From: Symbiodinium natans
Taxonomy: Eukaryota; Sar; Dinophyceae; Suessiales; Symbiodiniaceae
NCBI GenBank assembly: GCA_905221605.1
Contig: CAJNDS010001079.1
Span: 248,001-312,000 of the forward strand
Direction: 5' to 3'
Length of the DNA stretch: 64,000 nucleotides
The position numbers were made by a program, and so were the translations under genes. Shown piece after piece: positions 56,473 to 64,000 of this stretch (its first letter is position 1; each line of letters starts with the position of its first letter). The notes beneath the pieces are model-generated. The model did no database searches. It was not told the origin of the DNA and worked only from the letters and a program-made list of their open reading frames with translations.

Positions 56473-59443
56473 GTGTTGATGGTTCTGCCGCACCTGTGGG
56501 GAACCAGCCCGGTTTTGTTTCAGCTCGGGAAACTGCAACGCAAGAGAACTCAGCAGGATCGGGTGGATATACAATGGTGGATGATGTTCCGTATCGGTGG
56601 AAAATGGTCGCTGGGAAGTTGGAATTAGAAAAGGTTCCGCTCACAGCTGTTACGCGTGGTATAGGACATGGACTACCTCAAGGGCCTGGTGGTAGGGTCA
56701 GTTTACCTCCTGGAGCAGTGGTGCCACGTGGTATGCCAATCATTGGTGATAGTTCTGGAACCGAACGTCCGGCTCTTGGGAAGCATGTGATGAGCCTTCC
56801 AACCTTGGCAGACTACACACCAAGCAATCCGACGGCACTGGGTGATTGGATCGCAATGATCGAACCAATGTTGTCTTCGCTGACAGACACAGGAAGAGTG
56901 TGGTGGCAATGCGTCTACTCAAAAGCATATCAAGCGTATGCCAAATGGTTGAGTGTTTCTCCGCTGGAAAGGTTGGGCATCAAGGCTGAGCTGGAAGGGC
57001 TCAAAGTGGTTCAAACTGTGCATGTTTTGTTGGAGCAGAGAGCGGTGTCTTTGCTGCTACAGGCGATTCCGGAGAGATTGAAGACCGAGATCGTTTCCAC
57101 TCGAATGTTGGGGTCAGTGATGATATTTTACAAATTGCTGACGGTCTACCAACCAGGTGGAGCAAATGAGCGCAGCACAATGTTGAACTTCTTGGTGCAA
57201 CCATCTCCAGCAACCTCGATCTCAGAGGCCATAAAGGGAGTGCGTCAATGGGCGCAATGGCGTTCCCGATTAAGGGAGTTGAGAGCGGTCGAGCCGGACG
57301 CTACCTTGCTTATCAAGGGATTGGATGGTTTATCATCCGCGTTGCTGGCGAAACACCCTACGGTTCATTTCAGAGTGGCATCCTTTCGGGAGAAATTGGG
57401 GGTGGACTACTCGCCGACCTCTGAAACTGCGACAAAACTAGCTGAAATGTTACAGGCAGAGTTTGAACTGCTATTGCATAGTGCTGGTGAACAAGAGGTG
57501 AAGCAGGACTCGGACGCCAAGAAAAGGGCCAGGTTAAACAAGGCCCAAAAGGGAACTGGTGACGAGACAGAGGAGGGTGACAAAGGCAAAGGGAAAGGAA
57601 AAAGGTACAGCGGAGATGGTGAACGTCCTTTCTGTTGGATATATGGGAAGACAGATGCAGGTTGCAAGTTCGGATCCCGCTGCAAATTTCGCCATGACAA
57701 AGACTCCCTTGAGCGAGGAAGATGTTTTGAGTGTGGGGCCGTTGGCCATCTGCAGCCGCAATGTCCATATAAGGATGGTGCAAGTTCCAATGTGGACTCA
57801 AATCCTGAGAGGAGTAGATCTAAAGGGAATTCTCCCAAAGGGGGAAAGGGCGGCAAAGGTGCGAAATGGGGAAATGCCAAAAAGGCAGAGGTAGCTGAAG
57901 GGGGAGATGAGACGGCTAATGCGGGATTGGATAAAGGTTCTGCAAGTCCCTCATCACCATCAACACCCAATCAGGTCCTTGCTGAAGCGTTGGAAGTGCT
58001 GAAATCCATGAAGCTGTCATCAGCACAGTCAGCATCAAGCGGGGATCCCAGTGTTCGAATGTTATGTGGCTCTGGGTTGTTTCAGCAGGAAGGGAGAGTG
58101 GCGTTGGTGGATACAGCTGCTACGCATCTTGTGCGGACGCTTTTTCCATGGGAATGTTTACCCGACACTACTGTTATGGTGCAAAGCGCGCTTGGTGGTG
58201 TGACAATGAGGATTACAGAGAAAGGGACGTTGATTAGGGAAGACAATGGGCCCCTGATTATCCCTCTCTGGTTGATTTTGGAGTTTGGGGCGAACCTCAC
58301 TGTGATCAATGGGATGTGTCACGTGGGTGCAAAATCTTCGCTGGACCAGCTCTTGTGGTTTGAACATGGCTGTTTGGTTATGGATTACAAAACAGCTGAA
58401 AAAATGGTTTTGCATGCTGAAAGGCAGCGTGTGTCTTGGTCCCATTCTCAATGGAGGAATGGAAGGGCGGACTGTGGAGTCGGTTCGTCGGATGCCACGT
58501 TGTTGCCGAAGCAGGGAGAAGGCCGAGGAGTATGCGTTCTACATGTGGCCAGGGTTTCTGACACCAATGAGTGTTCGGGAATGGGCATGTTGGACTCGGG
58601 AGCATCACATCCTCTCAGATCACTTCGTCCTGGTGAACAGCTTCCGCAGCAAAAGGTGTTGGTGTCTTTAGCTGTTGGATCTCGGGAGATGTGTATTACC
58701 CCAGGTGGGACCCTGGTAACTCCTGAAATGGTAGATCCACTAGTGCCAATTGGCAAAGCGAGCGCCTTGGTTGGTCTCAGAGTTCAGTGGCGTGGTGGCA
58801 AGTGCACAGCCTCACATCCTGTTCTGGGGGAACTTCGCGTTCGTGATCTGAATGGGTGCCCTTGTTTGGAAAAGGAGGTGGCGCTTCAGATCATTGATGA
58901 AATGGATTGGTGTTCACCAAAGCAAGCCTTGAAGGTGGCACGTATGGTTCAAGGATGTCCGAATACGGACAACGAGGTGGCTGTAAAAACGTCGTTGCAA
59001 AGCGCAGCGCGGACAGCGTCAGCGAATGAGGAGGAGTTCGTCCAGGCATGCTGGAGATTTCTTCGGTGGTATTATGGGGATATACCAGAAAATATGCTGA
59101 TGGAGCTGTTGCCACGTGGAGATATTGCGGCGTTGCCTTTCAACCGTCATAAAAGGAGACGGCTGGCACGAGCAAAAAGGGTGGTGGTACACCTATTTTC
59201 GGGAAAACAAAAATGGCATTTTCCCAGTCGGGATGTGGAGGTACTGGAGCTGGATTTGACAAAAGGCGGTGACCTACATAATTCGAGCGTCTGGAAGTAT
59301 CTTCTGCATCTGGCGGCTGAAGGAAAGGTGGTTGCTGTGGTTGGAGGACCTCCATGCAGGACAGTGTCAAGGTTGAGAGGTGAAGACGGTGGTCCACCTG
59401 TATTACGCCGACGCTGTGGGCCTGAACGGTTGGGAGTTAAAAA
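56473..59443 (+). CDS. Retrotransposon polyprotein: gag, zinc fingers, tandem proteases, methyltransferase-like N-half
   Basis: This frame is open to a stop at 59516; the ATG at 56496 is internal, not a start. In order: gag core (LADYTPSNPTALGDW, WWQCVY); a CCCH zinc finger at 57633-57695 (C-x9-C-x5-C-x3-H); a CCHC knuckle at 57723-57764 (C-x2-C-x4-H-x4-C); a lysine/glycine-rich linker; protease-like domain 1 with VDTAATH (Asp codon 58110); protease domain 2 with LDSGASH (Asp codon 58593). Then come motifs of a C5-methyltransferase-like fold: VVHLFSG (59184), VLELDL and GGPPCRT (Cys codon 59355). The register is lost at a run of five A (59439-59443), after which the true continuation is in the next frame. 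Confidence 0.85.
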
Positions 59444-60847
59444 GTCTTCCTTGGCCACATCAAGAATTAGCTCAAAAGGATGGTGTTTTACTTCTGAAGA
59501 TGCTTTTCCTATATGACGTGGCGGTGCATTCAAGGTGTGGAACTGCTGAAGTCATCAATGGAAGTTCTGTCTTCTTTGGCATGGAAAGCCCTGGGGACCC
59601 TGAACTCATAGGGAAAGATTTCTCTCAGAACGGCAAAACGGTCTTGAGTGCTGAGGATCTGGTGGATGGTTCTCAGGAAGGGCTCTCGAGTCCTACCTTC
59701 TGGAGTTGGCCGGAGGTGAAAAGCTTTTGTGAGCGTTATGGAATGTACGCTGCACATTTTGATCAAGGAGCATTGGGACATGCTCTGGTGAAACCTACGA
59801 CTTTCCTGGTGTCTGATATGGAACTATGGGAATCGTTGGAACAGGTTCGCGTGGTTGTTCCGTGGTCAGCAACATTCGCTTCTACCCTGGAAGAGCGTAT
59901 TGGACAATCCTCCATATGGGCGCGATGGGCGTTTGGATTGGTTAAAAGAATACGTCACAGGTTGGCACAATGGTTGCATGAGAGCGATGCTGAACGGGAA
60001 GCTATGGTGTTAAAAAAGGAAGAACGAGAAGGGACGTTACGGAGGTTGACAGCTGAGGAGCGAGCTTTCCGTGACCATTGCCTAAGGGGGCATATTCCTT
60101 TCAGACGTGATTGTCAAATCTGTGTGTCTGCCGCTGGAAAAGAGCGTCGCCATTTGAGGCGGAAACATGGGGATGCCTACACTTTATCATTGGACTTGGC
60201 GGGTCCATACAAGTGTTCAAAGGATGCTCACCAGCAGAAGCCACGACACGCTGTTATTGGTGTGTATCAGTTTCCAATGTTGGATCCCAATGTGGGTCGC
60301 CCTCCAGAAAAGGAGGAAGATGCGGATGAGGTGGAAGATCAGGTGGCAGATGAAGGTGCTGGTGTCGGAGAATGGTTAGGCGATGCAGTCGCTAACTTCG
60401 AGGAGGAAGACTCTGCGCCGGTGGAACCTGCGCCAGTTCTGGAGGCAGAGGTGTTGAAAATCCAAGCTTCTGAAAAATCCTGGAAGGAACTGAAGGACCA
60501 CTTGACCCAACCTGTCCGTATGATCAACTTCGTTATGGTGGAGCCGATTGTGGATAAACAGCAAACAACTGTTTTGTCGGCAGTTCAAAGAATGATGGTG
60601 CGCTTGCAGAGACATGGGTATCCGGTGTTGAGAATCCACTCAGATCGAGCGGGGGAGTTTGTCAATGCACGCTTCCGGTCCTTTTGTGAAACTCGTCTGA
60701 TATATAGGACCACTGGTGATCCTGGAGTCCCGCAAACAAATGGGCGCGCTGAAGCATGTGTGGGTTTATTCAAACGTGGTGTCAGGTCGCTCTTAAAGGA
60801 GGCGCGACTCGGGCCGGCGTACTGGGCACTGGCTGCTCGCCATTGGT
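59444..60847 (+). CDS. Retrotransposon polyprotein: methyltransferase-like C-half and integrase
   Basis: The frame is open 59380-60888. The first part completes the methyltransferase-like domain: FFGMESP (59575, in place of the ENV motif) and FDQGALGHALVKPTTFLVSD (59758-59817). Then come a basic helix and the integrase zinc-binding motif DHCLRGHIPFRRDCQIC (60073-60123, HHCC). The catalytic core has DLAGPY (first Asp 60193), HSDRAGEF (second Asp 60643) and NGRAEACV (Glu 60751), with 35 residues between the last two as in DD35E enzymes. About 150 residues separate the first two aspartates because of a highly acidic insert (EEDADEVEDQVADEGAG and onward). Register is lost near 60845. Confidence 0.87.
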
Positions 60848-61440
60848 CAATGTTACGGTGGCAAAAGCTGAAAGGGAGTTGGGGTTAAATCCTAAAGCAT
60901 TGCTTCCCTTTGGTGCTCAGATTCAAGTCAAACGTCGTCCGTGGGAGTTGCTGGGTCCGGATGGAACAAAGAAAGGTCGGCAATGGGTCGATCGTACGCA
61001 GCCCGCGCTTCTTTTGGGTCCATGCGATGACCTACCTGGTGGTTATTGGGTGGAAGCTCAAGGGACTGCAAAAGATCCGGATGAACTGGTGTTATTTCCC
61101 TGCGCTACGATTTTTTCCAGTATAAAGGAACCGCCTGGATTGGAGCTGGAAGGGGTGGTAGAAGAACAGGAGCCTTCTCCTCCAGAGCATCGTCTCAAGG
61201 GGAAAAAACCGGCGCTTCGATTCGCTGATGAGGAAGGTCCTCCTTTGCCTCCGCCTCGCGATCCTCCAGTTCGCCATCGGTTAAAGGAAAAAAGCCCGGC
61301 CTCTTCACTGCGTGGTCATGTGGGCTCCTTGCGCTTGCTTCGCAAGCGGGGGGAGAGTCCGCCCTTAGAAATTTTCGAAGATGACATGCAGGGTCTGGGG
61401 GAGCTGGAAGATAATGGCATCATTCGTGAGGCACCACAAT
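60848..61440 (+). CDS. Retrotransposon polyprotein: integrase C-terminal region and linker
   Basis: Open frame 60756-61445. It begins with the integrase tail (ERELGLNPKALLPFGAQIQV, then RWV-like QWVDRTQPALLLGPCDDLPG, GYWVE), which in copia elements resembles a small SH3-like DNA-binding domain. A proline-rich linker with two HRLKxKxPA repeats follows (61186-61300). The stop TGA at 61443-61445 is avoided by a one-base shift into the frame that carries PEAKFSALQ. Confidence 0.75.
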
Positions 61441-64000
61441 CCTGAAGCCAAATTTTCTGCTCTTCAGATCTCGTGCAATGCTCCGGTGTCATTGCATAGG
61501 GATAGTCACAATGAAAAACATTGCTGCAATTATGTGTGTGGCTTTGGTGACTATAAAGATGGTCAGCTGTGGGTTGAGGATGAAAAGGTTTTAGAGGAAG
61601 GAGCTGAAGTGGTGGAGCAATCCTATGGGAAGAAAGTCTTACCTGGAAAATTGGTGGATGTCCACTGGAACTTCATGTCGTTCTTTCCGAGAAAACTGCA
61701 TGGCCCTATGCCTTGGAAAGGGAACAGGGTATCCTTGACAGGGTACACACCTGTTTTTATGGAGCGTTTGAGCTACAAGGATAGGTGCTATCTTCTCCAA
61801 TGCAAGTTTCCTCTTCCGGAACCACAAGCTGAAGAAGGTGAAAAAAGGAAGTGGTTAAAAATGACGTTGAAAGAGACCTCGCTGGGCGACCTTGCAGAGG
61901 AAGTCGACTACGCTGTGTTCGAAGCGCATCAATGGGCTCTAGAGGAGCATTTGAGTATTCGACGTCTAATTGCTGAACAGGAATGTTGCATTTTGGACGA
62001 GTTCCATGGATCGGCCAATGAGTCGAATGAGGAAAAAGGATCAGAGACTAGAGAATGGCTGGTTAAAGCAAAAAGGGCTGAGGAACAGCTCTCGAAGTTT
62101 TTGGTCAAAGCAGCTCAAGTTCAGCAAATGGTACAAGAAAATACCGCGCTTGAGGCAGCAGAGGAGGTTGAGTTCCTGCAAACAAAAACAATCCCTACAC
62201 AAGAAGCCACGCAAGAGCTGGAAAAGTGGAGGGAATCATTGTCGGACGAGGTGACGTCTTTGGTGAAAGAGTTGGAGGTGGTGGAACCAACCACTCAAGA
62301 AAAGCTGGACAAATTGGCGGAAGAGCCTAATGCACCGGTGATTGAGTACGTTCCCAGTCTGGTGGTGTTTACCCGGAAGCAAGGGACAGGGAGGCGACGT
62401 GCCCGTATCTGTGCATGTGGAAATTTTATTTCGTCAACGGCAGCTACAGAATATGAAGGGCCAAGGTCCCTCAGTCGTCACTCGCTGCACGCTCCAGGTT
62501 TAGATTCAACTACATTCAGGTGTCAGGTGAGGCACGCAGCATATATGGTGTGGATCATCGCTGGCTTAGACATTTCCAAAGCTTTTCTGACGGCGCCGAT
62601 GAATAGGGCGCAAAGAGAAGGGCGTCTGGTGGTGGTGCAGCCCCCAAGGGCGGCGGTGAAATTGGGTCTTTGCACAAAGGAGGAGCGGTGGATTGTGAGG
62701 ACGGCCTTGTATGGTTTGGCCGAAAGTCCTGCAGCATGGGTGGAGCGGCGAGACCAACGTCTTCAAGGTATGTCTTGGGTGTCAAAGGATGGACAAGCAA
62801 TGAGCTTTCAGAGGTCCAATGCAGACCCAAGTCTGTTCCTTATTATGGCACAAGAAAAGCCGGAAGGTGCAAGCAAGTTGGTAGGGACAATGGGTCTTTA
62901 TGTGGATGATTTTTTGATGGCTGGGACTATGACAGTGCTCCGGGAAGCCTTGGAACAGATCAGGAAGGAGTGGAAAACTTCTGAACCCGAGTTCTGTGGT
63001 CCAGGCTGTGGTGATGGATTCCTGAAGTTTTTGGGTGTCCAAATCTGGTATCGAAATGGCAGCTTCTTTCTCAACCAGGAGGACTTCGTGAGAGATTTGC
63101 TGAACCGAAGAGGGTATCAGATTGATGAAACTGGAAAAGGTAGTAACCTGCCAATGGTGAAAGAAACTCCAGGTGAAGAAGAGGAGGTAGATATTCCTTC
63201 CTTGCGAGCGGCTCAAGGTGCCGTAGGGGAGTTCCTCTGGGTGGCAATCAAAACTCGACCTGATTTGGCTTTCTGCACAAGCCAGTTGTCTTTGTGGACA
63301 TCCCGAAGGCCGCGATTTGTGGTTAAAAAGGCTGAGGAGGTATTTCGATACCTTGCTGCAACTCCAACGTTAGGCCTGACGTTTGGAGCAATCGCAACAT
63401 GCGAAAAAGAAAGGAATGAGGTGTTGCGTTATGGGCGAGGCGTCAAGGTGGTGGAGTCCTACGCGGATGCTAGCTTTGCAGCAGGTGAAAACGAAAAGAG
63501 CCACTCAGGAGCGGTGGTGGTTTGGGGTGATTGCCCAGTGATGTGGGCAACACAGAGACAATCAACGGTGGCTTTAAGTACTGCTGAAGCTGAATTACAT
63601 GCGTCCATAGAGGGAGCAACGATGATTCAGTCGTGCACCCCTATAATTGCCGCTTTGGTTGGAACAGGTGAAGAATCGCTGCAAAAAGTGCTGTATACAG
63701 ATTCGGTTTCGACATGCTCAATCATTCAATATCCGGCTGGAAGCTGGAGGACAAGACACCTGAGAATTCGAGCAGCCGGTGTCAGGTCTCTGGTAGACCG
63801 TGGTTATATGGTGATCGCGCACCTTCGCGGTGAGTATATGATCGCTGACCTGTTGACCAAATTGATGAGTGGACAGGTGTATGCAAGGCAAAAGGCACTT
63901 TGGGGTCTCCGACTGTTGGTACAAGGGACTGACTTGAAGAGGGCCTCGCTTGCAATGGCGGTCATGATGGTGGCTGCATCTCTGCAAGGGATGGCAACTG
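61441..64000 (+). CDS. Retrotransposon polyprotein: 2OG-oxygenase-like domain, reverse transcriptase, RNase H (3' end outside window)
   Basis: One frame is open from 61369 to the window edge, over 870 codons without a stop. It opens with KFSALQISCNAPVSLHRDSH (HxD at 61495-61503), GDYKDGQLWVE, and LHGPMPWKGNRVSLTGYTP (distal His 61699, Arg 61726). This is the HxD...H...R layout of TET/JBP-like 2-oxoglutarate dioxygenases. A coiled-coil-rich linker follows (61880-62330). Reverse transcriptase: RARICACGN, LDISKAFLTA (Asp 62569), TALYGLAESPAAW, YVDD (62899-62910) and FLKFLGVQI. RNase H: YADASFA (63460), ALSTAEAELHA, YTDSVST, and the terminal ADLLTKLM. The last 20 codons (MAVMMVAASLQGM) are hydrophobic. 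The stop, polypurine tract and right LTR lie beyond 64000. Confidence 0.88.

Larger units (their letters stand above)
55248..64000 (+). mobile_element. Ty1/copia-type LTR retrotransposon, incomplete at both ends in this window
   Basis: Copia order is clear: gag, protease, integrase, reverse transcriptase, RNase H. The element adds a methyltransferase-like domain before integrase and an oxygenase-like domain before reverse transcriptase. No long terminal repeat is visible at the left: 55248-55526 is non-coding leader, and TGGTATTG at 55262 is only a weak match to a copia-type tRNA primer site. The right end lies outside the window. Codon use and GC content differ sharply from the repeat-filled region to the left. 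Frame changes at about 55605, 56440-56470, 59440, 60845 and 61440, but no stops inside domains, suggest a fairly young copy with small indels (or sequence errors) rather than an ancient remnant. Confidence 0.92.

Noticed and set aside
57407-57970. 187-codon minus-strand frame opposite the gag zinc-finger region
   Set aside because: It is antisense to clearly coding CCCH/CCHC sequence.

Overview
The window looks like nuclear DNA of a dinoflagellate. Four independent signs point there: TTTAGGG-type telomeric heptamers; introns that start GT, GC or GA and end AG (usually before G); a decayed piece of a dinoflagellate-like mitochondrial cytochrome b gene; and a Ty1/copia retrotransposon carrying a cytosine-methyltransferase-like domain, a combination described in Symbiodinium. 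I cannot name the species.

Positions 1-55247 look like non-coding telomere-repeat debris but are not. Tiny exons (18-119 nt, rarely more) lie between arrays of TTTAGGG/CCCTAAA in both orientations, their variants (TTTAGGGG, TTTAGGC, TTGAGGG, CCCTATAAA), G or C homopolymers and about ten families of short foldback (MITE-like) elements. Three minus-strand genes could be joined by hand: a complete 15-exon mitochondrial carrier (634-11155), a complete 4-exon four-helix membrane protein whose introns look like introners (14796-15641), and the N-terminal part of a glutamate-cysteine ligase (16063-23355) whose C-terminal part is not found. A plus-strand gene ends at 14747, 48 bp from the end of the membrane-protein gene. 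Many more exon-like stretches occur on both strands up to about 48 kb; these are given at low confidence.

38046-39640 is a 15-bp GC-rich minisatellite interrupted by an AT-rich cob fragment (NUMT). Several foldback elements carry telomeric repeats inside them while sister copies do not, which shows that the repeats were inserted after the elements.

55248-64000 is a copia-type LTR retrotransposon on the plus strand, joined directly to a telomeric array at its left and running off the right edge. Reading order: gag with CCCH and CCHC zinc fingers, two tandem retropepsin domains, a C5-methyltransferase-like domain, integrase, a TET/JBP-like 2-oxoglutarate oxygenase-like domain, reverse transcriptase and RNase H. 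The frame shifts about five times, but no stop codon lies inside the domains. The pairing of a methylation-writer-like and a methyl-oxidase-like domain in one element is the most striking protein-level observation. The telomere-repeat-filled introns are the most striking genome-level one.
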